From Bacteroidales bacterium (GTDB taxonomy: Bacteria; Bacteroidota; Bacteroidia; Bacteroidales; UBA7960): a stretch of 7,516 nucleotides of DNA. Position numbers and translations under genes: made by a program. Position 1 is the stretch's first letter; every line of letters starts with the position of its first letter. Of the stretch, positions 1 to 6,374 are shown in pieces. The DNA lies in contig PWND01000103.1 of NCBI GenBank assembly GCA_003557965.1, forward strand, positions 1-7,516, read 5' to 3'. The notes beneath the pieces were generated by a model. That model ran no database searches and had not been told where the DNA came from. It saw only the letters and a program-made list of their open reading frames with translations.

Positions 1-705
1 CCGCCGGTAGAACGTCTGCTTGTTCCTGACATGGCTCTTTCAGCTGCCGAGTATTTCGCCGTCGAAAAGAATGAAAAGGTGCTTGTGCTTCTTACCGACA
101 TGACACTTTATGCAGATGCCTTGAGTATTGTATCTAACAGGATGGACCAGATTCCTTCCAAAGACAGTATGCCGGGATCTCTTTATTCAGACCTTGCTCG
201 CCTGTACGAAAAAGCGGTGCAGTTTCCTGATGGTGGGTCCATTACAATTATCGCTGTTACTACACTGTCAGGTGGCGATATTACGCACGCCGTACCTGAT
301 AATACCGGTTATATCACCGAAGGGCAGCTCTTCCTGCGTAAAGACAGTGACGTAGGTAAAGTTATTGTTGACCCGTTTAGAAGTTTATCACGTCTGAAGC
401 AGCTTGTTATTGGTAAAAAGACCAGGGAAGACCACCCGCAGGTAATGAATGCTGCCGTAAGGCTTTATGCTGATGCAGCTAATGCTAAAACAAAACTTGA
501 AAACGGATTCGACTTGTCGGATTATGATGAGCGTACGCTTGATTTTGCAAAGGGATACTCAGAAAAACTACTTGCTATTGACGTTAATATAGACACTGAT
601 GCAATGCTTGAAACTGCTTATGAATTGTTTGGAAAACACTTCAAACCCGCAGAAGTTGGTATCAGGCAGGAATTTGTTGACAAATACTGGAAAAACAGTA
701 AATAG
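1..705 (+). CDS. ntpB: V/A-type ATPase subunit B, C-terminal part (5' end cut by window edge)
   Basis: This is the non-catalytic nucleotide-binding subunit of the cytoplasmic V1/A1 head, which alternates with catalytic subunit A in a hexamer. The reading frame is open from base 1, and 234 codons are visible, roughly the C-terminal half of a family member of about 430-470 residues. The first ATG in frame (base 31) lies inside the conserved core, within VPDMALSAAEYFA, so it is not the start. Recognisable family motifs are LTDMTLYADAL, the GDITHAVPDNTGYITEGQ block and SLSRL; the Arg codon in SLSRL (391-393) matches the arginine finger that reaches the catalytic site on subunit A. The end, QEFVDKYW, is also typical. 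The subunit D gene starts 3 bp after the stop, so the two are co-transcribed. The subunit A gene is expected just upstream, outside the window. Family assignment is very secure; the ntp naming follows Enterococcus hirae. Confidence 0.96.
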   Translation, partial: PPVERLLVPDMALSAAEYFAVEKNEKVLVLLTDMTLYADALSIVSNRMDQIPSKDSMPGSLYSDLARLYEKAVQFPDGGSITIIAVTTLSGGDITHAVPDNTGYITEGQLFLRKDSDVGKVIVDPFRSLSRLKQLVIGKKTREDHPQVMNAAVRLYADAANAKTKLENGFDLSDYDERTLDFAKGYSEKLLAIDVNIDTDAMLETAYELFGKHFKPAEVGIRQEFVDKYWKNSK

Positions 706-708
706 GAT

Positions 709-1311
709 ATGGCTATAAAGTTTCAATATAATAAAACTTATCTTCAGCGGCTGAAGAAGCAACTTCAGGTTAGGGAAAAGGCTTTGCCTACTCTCAAAAA
801 TAAAGAAGCTGCTCTCAGAAGTGAAGTGAAAAAGGCCAAAGAAGTTGCCGAAGAGTTTGATAAAAAACTCGAGAATCAGCTTAGGGCCTATAAGCATGCT
901 ATAGAGTTATGGGATGAGTTTGATAATGACCTTGTCAGTATTGAAGATGTGGAGTTGTCTGTTAAGAAAATTGCCGGAGTTAAAACTCCCGTGCTCGAAG
1001 ATGTGACATTCTCACTTAAGGAGTTTAGCTTGTTCAATAAACCCGGATGGTATCTCGATGGTATCAACATTGTAAAAGAACTCGCCCGTATTGCTATCGA
1101 ACGTGAAGTTTTTAATCAGAAAATGCAATTGCTTGAACATGCCAGGAAAAAAACCACTCAAAAGGTAAACCTTTATGAAAAAGTTCAAATCCCGGGATTT
1201 GAAGAGGCAATATTAAAAATAAAACGATACCTTGAAGATGAAGAAAACCTTTCAAAGGCTGCACAAAAGATAGTTAAAAACCGTTTACAGGAAATGGAGG
1301 AAAGCGCATGA
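709..1311 (+). CDS. ntpD: V/A-type ATPase subunit D (central rotor shaft)
   Basis: This 200-residue protein is the central stalk that turns inside the A3B3 head and passes torque to the membrane ring, the counterpart of F-type gamma. The N-terminal 70 or so residues are a Lys/Glu/Leu-rich coiled coil starting at FQYNKTYLQRLKKQL. A middle segment contains KIAGVKTPVLEDV, like the conserved central loop of the family. The C-terminal helix carries QKVNLYEKVQIPGFEEAI, matching the family's RVNALE...IP signature. Length is normal (about 200-215). The start is the first ATG after the subunit B stop, with no convincing Shine-Dalgarno sequence: an AGG lies only about 2 nt away. Its last bases, ATGA, overlap the start of subunit I. 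The gene is intact, with nothing unusual in the protein. Confidence 0.94.
   Translation: MAIKFQYNKTYLQRLKKQLQVREKALPTLKNKEAALRSEVKKAKEVAEEFDKKLENQLRAYKHAIELWDEFDNDLVSIEDVELSVKKIAGVKTPVLEDVTFSLKEFSLFNKPGWYLDGINIVKELARIAIEREVFNQKMQLLEHARKKTTQKVNLYEKVQIPGFEEAILKIKRYLEDEENLSKAAQKIVKNRLQEMEESA
1296..1300 (+). promoter_or_regulatory. Shine-Dalgarno sequence for subunit I, inside the subunit D gene
   Basis: GGAGG lies 7 nt before the ATG at 1308, which is ideal spacing. It supports 1308 over the next in-frame ATG at 1320 as the start of subunit I. It is the only strong Shine-Dalgarno match before any gene here; the other leaders are A/T-rich without one, as is usual in Bacteroidota. It sits in the last codons of subunit D, so it may simply reflect the Met-Glu-Glu codons there. 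With the ATGA overlap, it suggests that translation of I is coupled to that of D. Confidence 0.6.
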
Positions 1312-3125
1312 TAGAACCCATGAAAAAATATTCTTTCCTGATTTATCATAAAGGATACGAAAGTTTTCTTGAAGAACTGCGTAAAATTGGACTTGTTCAT
1401 GTAAATGAAAGGCAAAGTGACGTTTCTGATGAAGTAAAAGATAAATATGACCTGTTAAAACAGATTAGCTCTGTATTAAACTTATTGCAAAAAAGGGAAA
1501 TAGAAAGCCAGGAGCCTGAAAGTACAGAAAACGGGGAGAAAGCTTTCGAAGAGGTACAAAACCTGGTTGTAGAGCTTGACCAAAAGCAACAGCAGCTTAA
1601 TCTTTTAAAAAAGGAAATAACCCAGGTTATTCCATGGGGCGATTTTAAAACAGAAACTATAGAAAACCTGAAAGATAATGGCCTTCATTTGAAATTTTTC
1701 ACCACTTCACAAAGAAACTTTGACCCTGAGTGGGAGCATAAGTATCCTGTTAAAATTATAAGTAAGTATTTTGGTCTTATATATTTTGTTCTTATCCATA
1801 AAGAAGGGGAAGAAATTGAAATTGATGCCGAAGAAATGCGTCCACCCGAACGCCCGGTCTCTGAACTGAAATTCTATCAAAATGAGCTGGAAAAGGATAT
1901 AATTAAAATTAATGAAAAATTTGATTATCATGCAGCTCATAACTTAGAAGCAATTAAGAAATATTACCTTTCAGTCACGGAAACGGTAGATTACAAAAAA
2001 GTTGTTGAAAATACCAAAAAAGAAGCTGAAGAAAAGGTAATGCTGTTTGAAGGATGGGCTCCTGAAAATAAAACTGCTGAACTTGACGCTTTTCTTGAAA
2101 AAAATAATATTCTTTATATAGTTGAAAGCCCTGGCAAAGAAGATGACGTGCCTGTTTTGCTGAAAAATAAAAAGTTTGCTAAAAACTTTGAATCTATAGG
2201 TGAGTTATATTCACTGCCAAAATATGGCGAACTTGACTTAGTGCCGTTTTTTGCACCATTTTACATGTTGTTTTTTGGATTTTGCCTTGGTGATGCCGGA
2301 TATGGTATATTGATGGCAATTGCTGCAATATTCGCCAAAAAGAAAGTTCAAAAAGAACTAAAACAGATTATGAACCTTGTATTTTATCTTGGCCTTTCAA
2401 CAATTCTGTTTGGCATAATTGGCGGTACTTTCTTTGGCATACCCTTGTATGAAACAAATTTGCCGGTTTATAGTGAACTTGCACTAAAGTTTGAACAAAG
2501 AGATACCAATATTAATAATTTATTGTTTAACTTGTCACTTATCTTAGGAGGTGTTCAAATATTATTCGGGCTTATATTAAAAACAGTAAATGAAATAAAA
2601 CAACTTGGCATCTCATACGCTATAGGTACTATGGGCTGGGTGGTATTATTAATCGGGCTGGCTGCAATTTTTTTAATAAGCCGTATTGGCGAAATACCAA
2701 TAGAATCATTGATGCCATATATTTATGTGCTTCTGGCTGTAAGTGGCATAATGATACTACTGTTAAACAACCTGAAAAGAAATATACTAATGAACTTTGG
2801 AGTCGGATTGTGGGGAGTTTATAATATGGTTACCGGCTTATTAGGCGATATGCTTTCATATATAAGGCTGTTTGCATTAGGTATTTCCAGTGCAATTATG
2901 GGCTATGTATTTAACAGCCTTGCAGTTGAAATGAGTGGCAATATTCCTGTTATAAGTATAATTATTATGGTGATAATACTTTTGATAGGACACTCTATTA
3001 ATTTGTTTATGTCGGGCCTGGGTTCTTTTGTCCATCCTGTTCGTTTAACATTTGTTGAATTTTATAAAAATGCCGGATTTTCCGGTGGAGGAAAAAAATA
3101 TAATCCATTTAGAAAATTAACTTAA
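1308..3125 (+). CDS. ntpI: V/A-type ATPase subunit I (membrane stator, 116-kDa/a-subunit family)
   Basis: This 605-residue protein is the stator of the membrane sector. Its soluble N-terminal arm (about residues 1-305, charged and rich in coiled coil) bridges to the peripheral stalk, and its membrane half forms the ion half-channels against the K ring. I count about eight hydrophobic segments, near residues 311-326, 330-343, 355-378, 404-427, 436-458, 465-486, 512-540 and 546-575, which fits the family. Signature motifs are FFGFCLGDAGYG (to residue 333), LSYIRLFALG with Arg520, and GHSINLF...FVHPVRLTFVEF with His576 and Arg579, followed by a Gly-rich stretch and NPF. Arg520 and Arg579 correspond to the two conserved channel arginines (R735 and R799 in yeast a-subunits). 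The start overlaps the subunit D stop as ATGA. A start at 1320 is possible but has worse Shine-Dalgarno spacing. Length is near the short end for bacterial members, with no sign of truncation. Confidence 0.95.
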   Translation: MIEPMKKYSFLIYHKGYESFLEELRKIGLVHVNERQSDVSDEVKDKYDLLKQISSVLNLLQKREIESQEPESTENGEKAFEEVQNLVVELDQKQQQLNLLKKEITQVIPWGDFKTETIENLKDNGLHLKFFTTSQRNFDPEWEHKYPVKIISKYFGLIYFVLIHKEGEEIEIDAEEMRPPERPVSELKFYQNELEKDIIKINEKFDYHAAHNLEAIKKYYLSVTETVDYKKVVENTKKEAEEKVMLFEGWAPENKTAELDAFLEKNNILYIVESPGKEDDVPVLLKNKKFAKNFESIGELYSLPKYGELDLVPFFAPFYMLFFGFCLGDAGYGILMAIAAIFAKKKVQKELKQIMNLVFYLGLSTILFGIIGGTFFGIPLYETNLPVYSELALKFEQRDTNINNLLFNLSLILGGVQILFGLILKTVNEIKQLGISYAIGTMGWVVLLIGLAAIFLISRIGEIPIESLMPYIYVLLAVSGIMILLLNNLKRNILMNFGVGLWGVYNMVTGLLGDMLSYIRLFALGISSAIMGYVFNSLAVEMSGNIPVISIIIMVIILLIGHSINLFMSGLGSFVHPVRLTFVEFYKNAGFSGGGKKYNPFRKLT

Positions 3126-3151
3126 AGTCTCACTAAATTAACATCAAAATT

Positions 3152-3598
3152 ATGGAACCAATTATTTTAGCTTACATAGGAGCGGGATTAATGATAGGAC
3201 TAGCCGGTATTGGCAGTGCTTTCGGTGTATCAATGGGAGGTAATGCATCAGTAGGTGCTCTTAAAAAAAACAGTGATGCATTTGGCAGTTACCTGATATT
3301 AAGTGCTCTTCCCGGAACACAGGGCCTTTATGGCTTTATGGGATACTTTATTCTTGCCGATTATATCCAGCCTGGAATGGAATGGCCGGCTGCTGCAGCA
3401 ATTTTTGGTGCAGGGATTGCATTAGGCTTTGTCTGCTTGCTGTCTGCTATACGCCAGGGACAGGTTTGTGCCAATGGTATTGCAGCTATTGGCTCCGGAC
3501 ATAATGTTTTCGGAAATACTATGATACTCGGAGTATTCCCGGAACTTTATGCTATCGTTGCTTTCGCTGCAACATTCTTGATTGCCGGAACATTGTAA
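3152..3598 (+). CDS. ntpK: V/A-type ATPase subunit K (membrane-ring proteolipid)
   Basis: This 148-residue, very hydrophobic protein is the ion-carrying subunit of the rotating membrane ring. It has four membrane helices in two hairpins, a fused duplication: GAGLMIGLAGIGSA (11-24) resembles GAGIALGFVCLLSA (86-99). Only the second hairpin carries the ion-binding carboxylate, Glu131 in FPELYAIVAF; the first has LPGTQGLYGF (53-62) with Gln57 in its place. This is the V-type pattern of one carboxylate per four helices. Leu53, Thr56, Gln57, Tyr60, Gln102 and Glu131 match, with a constant offset of 8 and no gaps, the Na+-site residues I recall for Enterococcus NtpK (61, 64, 65, 68, 110, 139). Na+ coupling is therefore likely but not proven. 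The gene follows subunit I after 26 bp of A/T-rich leader without a Shine-Dalgarno sequence and is the last of the operon. The start is the first ATG and leaves a normal first helix. Confidence 0.95.
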   Translation: MEPIILAYIGAGLMIGLAGIGSAFGVSMGGNASVGALKKNSDAFGSYLILSALPGTQGLYGFMGYFILADYIQPGMEWPAAAAIFGAGIALGFVCLLSAIRQGQVCANGIAAIGSGHNVFGNTMILGVFPELYAIVAFAATFLIAGTL

Positions 3599-3616
3599 AG
3601 CATAACCAGAGATTTT

Positions 3617-3651
3617 AAAAAAACATCCTGAAGCTTTCAGGGTGTTTTTTT
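3617..3651 (+). terminator. Intrinsic terminator of the V-ATPase operon
   Basis: The stem pairs ACATCCTGAA (3623-3632) with TTCAGGGTGT (3636-3645) around a GCT loop. All ten positions pair, one of them as T-G. Seven T (3645-3651) follow. Seven A (3617-3623) precede the stem and can extend it against the T-run, so the element could also stop transcription from the other strand. It begins 18 bp after the subunit K stop and separates the ATPase operon from mutS. Confidence 0.9.
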
Positions 3652-3671
3652 ATGGCAAAAAATCACCCTGA
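3637..3671 (+). repeat. Second inverted repeat that shares an arm with the terminator
   Basis: TCAGGGTG (3637-3644), part of the right arm of the terminator, is also perfectly complementary to CACCCTGA (3664-3671). After one T-T mismatch the pairing continues as six T (3646-3651) against six A (3657-3662), around the loop ATGGC. This hairpin and the terminator cannot form together because they use the same bases. The terminator arm is made first, so the terminator should normally win during transcription. It could instead be the remnant of a duplicated terminator arm, or protect the 3' end of the message. Pairing is read directly; function is unknown. Confidence 0.6.
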
Positions 3672-3677
3672 TTTCTG

Positions 3678-3685
3678 TATCTTTG
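3678..3685 (+). promoter_or_regulatory. Probable Bacteroidota -7 promoter element for mutS
   Basis: TATCTTTG matches the Bacteroidota -7 consensus TAnnTTTG exactly. Transcription would start near 3690-3693, leaving a leader of only about 11-14 nt before the mutS ATG at 3704. I see no clear TTTG or TTG at the -33 position (about 3652-3660), so the upstream half is weak. Its place just after a terminator and just before a gene supports it. Confidence 0.6.
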
Positions 3686-3703
3686 TTTCTTAAACAACAG
3701 CTT

Positions 3704-6334
3704 ATGGCAAAGAATACGGCAAAAAGTGCAGAAACACCTCTGATGAAGCAATATTACAGTATTAAGGGAAAATATCCCGGTGCTTTACTATTGTTCAGGG
3801 TTGGTGATTTTTATGAAACTTTTGGCGAAGATGCCATAAAAACTGCCGAGATACTCGGAATTGTATTAACCAGAAGAGCTAATGGGGCCGCCTCTTACGT
3901 TGAATTAGCCGGCTTCCCTCACCACGCACTTGATACCTACCTTCCAAAACTTGTAAAAGCAGGCCAAAAAGTAGCTATTTGTGACCAGTTGGAAGACCCG
4001 AAAATGGCAAAAAAAATTGTTAAAAGAGGGGTTACCGAACTTGTTACGCCCGGCATTGCTTTTAATGACAAAGTTTTAAACCATAAAGAAAATAACTTCC
4101 TGGCTTGTGTACATCTGGCAGGAACTAATTCAGGAATAGCATTTCTTGATGTTTCTACCGGCGAGTTCCTGATTGATCACGGCAGCTATGAATATATTGA
4201 TAAACTTTTGCAAAGCTTCAGCCCCAGTGAAGTTATTATTCAAAAAAATAAACTTAAAACTTTTCATGAAGAGTTTCCCGGAAAATATTATATCACAACG
4301 CAAGAAGACTGGGCTTTTACAAGAGAATTTGCTGACGACTTGCTATTAAAGCATTTTGGAACAGTATCATATAAAGGTTTTGGTGTTGATGAAATGGATA
4401 GCGGAATTATCTCTGCCGGCGCTATAATGCAGTATTTATCAGAAACACGCCATGACGACCTAAAGCATATAACCAGGCTATCAAGAATTGATGAGTCAAA
4501 ATATGTATGGCTCGATAAGTTTACAATCAGAAACCTTGAGCTAACATCAACTATTAACGAAAATGCCAAGACTTTGCTTGAAGTAATGGACCACACTATT
4601 TCCCCGATGGGAAGCCGCCTGCTTAAAAGATGGATAGTGCTGCCATTAAAAGAAAAAGCTACAATAAATGAAAGGTATGCTGTTGTTGAAACCCTGATAA
4701 AAAACAGGAGTATTGCAGCAAAACTTGAAAAAAACATAACCCAGATCGGAGACCTCGAACGGCTGGTATCTAAAGTTGCCGTTGCTAAAATTAACCCCCG
4801 TGAAGTATTGCAAACAGCTAAAGCTTTGCATTGCATAAAGCCAATAAAAGACTTATGTGAAAACGCAGAAATAGAACCTTTAAAAAAATATGGCGACAAA
4901 CTAAACCCTTGTGAGCATATCAGAAACCGTATCGAAAAAACAATTATGCCTGAGCCATCAGCATTAATCAGTAAAGGTAATGTTATTGCAAATGGTGTTT
5001 CAGATGAGCTTGATGAACTTAGAAAAATAGCCTACTCCAGTAAAGATTTTTTACTGGAAATCCAAAAAAGGGAAATTGAAAAAACGGGCATTCCTAGTCT
5101 TAAAATATCATACAATAATGTATTTGGATACTTTATAGAAGTAACAAAAACACATAAAGATAAAGTTCCGCCTGAGTGGGAAAGAAAACAAACGCTTGTT
5201 AATGCTGAAAGATATATTACTGATGAACTGAAAGTTTATGAGGAGAAAATTCTTGGTGCGGAAGAACGTATGCTTGTTCTGGAAGAAGAGCTTTTCAGGG
5301 AGCTGGTTATAGCAATTGCAGAATATATTGAGCCAATCCAGATTAATGCACAAGTAGTTGGGCATTTGGACTGCCTGCTGTGCTTTGCAAATATTGCTAA
5401 ACAATATAAGTACTGTAGGCCTGAAGTTAATGACTCGTATAAACTCGATATAAAACAAGGCAGGCATCCGGTAATTGAACAAAATTTGCCACCGGGAGAA
5501 GAGTATGTTCCTAATGATACATACCTTGATCATGAAAACCAGCAGATTATAATGATAACCGGGCCAAACATGTCGGGAAAGTCTGCTTTGCTGCGTCAAA
5601 CAGCTTTAATCGTATTAATGGCACAAATGGGAAGTTATGTGCCTGCAAAGTCTGTTTCAATTGGCCTTGTTGATAAAATTTTTACACGCGTTGGAGCATC
5701 TGACAATATATCGTCAGGAGAATCCACTTTTATGGTTGAGATGAACGAAACAGCAAGTATTCTAAATAATATCTCCAACCGCAGTTTAATATTACTGGAT
5801 GAAATAGGCAGAGGCACAAGTACTTACGATGGCATTAGTATTGCATGGTCAATAGCAGAGTTTTTGCATGAACATCCACTGTTTAAAGCTAAAACTTTAT
5901 TCGCCACTCATTATCATGAGCTAAACCAAATGGCGTCAAGCTTTTCAAGAATCAAAAATTATAACGTTTCTGTAAAAGAAATACAAAATAAAATAATTTT
6001 TCTCAGAAGATTAGTGCCGGGAGGCAGCGAACATTCTTTTGGAATTCATGTGGCTAAAATGGCCGGCATGCCTTCAGTTGTTATTGACAGGGCTAATAAC
6101 GTATTAAAAACCCTTGAGAAAACACATGGTAGCGATAAAGATAAATATTTGGATAAAAAGGGGGCTGGTGCCGAAAAGAAAGATGATGCAGATTACCAGC
6201 TTAGCTTTATTCAATTAGACGACCCATTGCTTCTGCAAATAAAAAATGATATTCTAACTACAGATGTTAATACCCTAACACCGGTTGAGGCTTTAATGAA
6301 ACTTAATGAAATTAAAAAGCTTTTAGGAAAATAG
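3704..6334 (+). CDS. mutS: DNA mismatch repair protein MutS
   Basis: This 876-residue cytoplasmic ATPase finds mispaired and looped bases and starts mismatch repair with MutL. The N-terminal mismatch-binding domain has GDFYETF with Phe36 and Glu38, the Phe-X-Glu pair that stacks on and contacts the mismatch, at the same numbers as in E. coli. Connector and lever domains follow, with the clamp region near YNNVFGYFIEVT (about 467-480). The ATPase domain has Walker A GPNMSGKS (620-627), the dimer-interface signature SSGESTFMVEMNETA (from 670), Walker B LILLDEIGRGTS with Asp699 and Glu700, and FATHYHEL (733-740). Near the end, after a Lys/Asp-rich linker, QLSFI (832-836) resembles the beta-clamp-binding motif, and the final 40 or so residues match the dimerisation tail. 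An in-frame TTG at 3683 is an unlikely start because it lies within the probable -7 element; ATG 3704 gives the usual N-terminus. It is transcribed separately from the ATPase operon. Confidence 0.96.
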   Translation: MAKNTAKSAETPLMKQYYSIKGKYPGALLLFRVGDFYETFGEDAIKTAEILGIVLTRRANGAASYVELAGFPHHALDTYLPKLVKAGQKVAICDQLEDPKMAKKIVKRGVTELVTPGIAFNDKVLNHKENNFLACVHLAGTNSGIAFLDVSTGEFLIDHGSYEYIDKLLQSFSPSEVIIQKNKLKTFHEEFPGKYYITTQEDWAFTREFADDLLLKHFGTVSYKGFGVDEMDSGIISAGAIMQYLSETRHDDLKHITRLSRIDESKYVWLDKFTIRNLELTSTINENAKTLLEVMDHTISPMGSRLLKRWIVLPLKEKATINERYAVVETLIKNRSIAAKLEKNITQIGDLERLVSKVAVAKINPREVLQTAKALHCIKPIKDLCENAEIEPLKKYGDKLNPCEHIRNRIEKTIMPEPSALISKGNVIANGVSDELDELRKIAYSSKDFLLEIQKREIEKTGIPSLKISYNNVFGYFIEVTKTHKDKVPPEWERKQTLVNAERYITDELKVYEEKILGAEERMLVLEEELFRELVIAIAEYIEPIQINAQVVGHLDCLLCFANIAKQYKYCRPEVNDSYKLDIKQGRHPVIEQNLPPGEEYVPNDTYLDHENQQIIMITGPNMSGKSALLRQTALIVLMAQMGSYVPAKSVSIGLVDKIFTRVGASDNISSGESTFMVEMNETASILNNISNRSLILLDEIGRGTSTYDGISIAWSIAEFLHEHPLFKAKTLFATHYHELNQMASSFSRIKNYNVSVKEIQNKIIFLRRLVPGGSEHSFGIHVAKMAGMPSVVIDRANNVLKTLEKTHGSDKDKYLDKKGAGAEKKDDADYQLSFIQLDDPLLLQIKNDILTTDVNTLTPVEALMKLNEIKKLLGK

Positions 6335-6374
6335 TTTTTTCAACTTCAATTAATAGAATAACTTCAAAAAAATA
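6335..6374. other. Short convergent spacer between mutS and tex
   Basis: These 40 bp separate the mutS stop from the tex stop on the opposite strand. They are nearly all A/T, with six T at the mutS side (6335-6340) and seven A at the tex side (6366-6372), so each gene is transcribed towards a run of T on its own RNA. I see no G+C-rich hairpin. AACTTCAA occurs twice (6342-6349 and 6360-6367). A weak two-way terminator is possible but not shown. Confidence 0.35.

Noticed and set aside
31..705. Complete subunit B gene starting at the ATG at base 31
   Set aside because: The frame is open to base 1 and the residues before this Met (PVERLLVPD) belong to the conserved core, so the gene is cut by the window edge.
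3126..3151. Separate promoter for subunit K
   Set aside because: The 26-bp gap has no TAnnTTTG element and no terminator comes before it, so K is most simply read as part of the operon.
3652..3693. Thirteen-codon open frame (ATGGCAAAAAAT...) before mutS, resembling the mutS start ATGGCAAAGAAT
   Set aside because: Its ATG sits in the loop of the second hairpin, upstream of the probable transcription start, and has no Shine-Dalgarno sequence. The likeness to the mutS start is short and may be chance.
4288..4899. Open frame of about 203 codons on the - strand inside mutS
   Set aside because: It lies entirely opposite the well-supported mutS core, its translation is Ser/Phe/Ile-rich without family motifs, and no promoter or leader is seen. 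It is a shadow frame.
6335..6374. Strong two-way terminator between mutS and tex
   Set aside because: There are T and A runs at the ends but no G+C-rich stem. T6 and A6 could pair only around a loop of about 25 nt, so the evidence is too weak for a terminator call.
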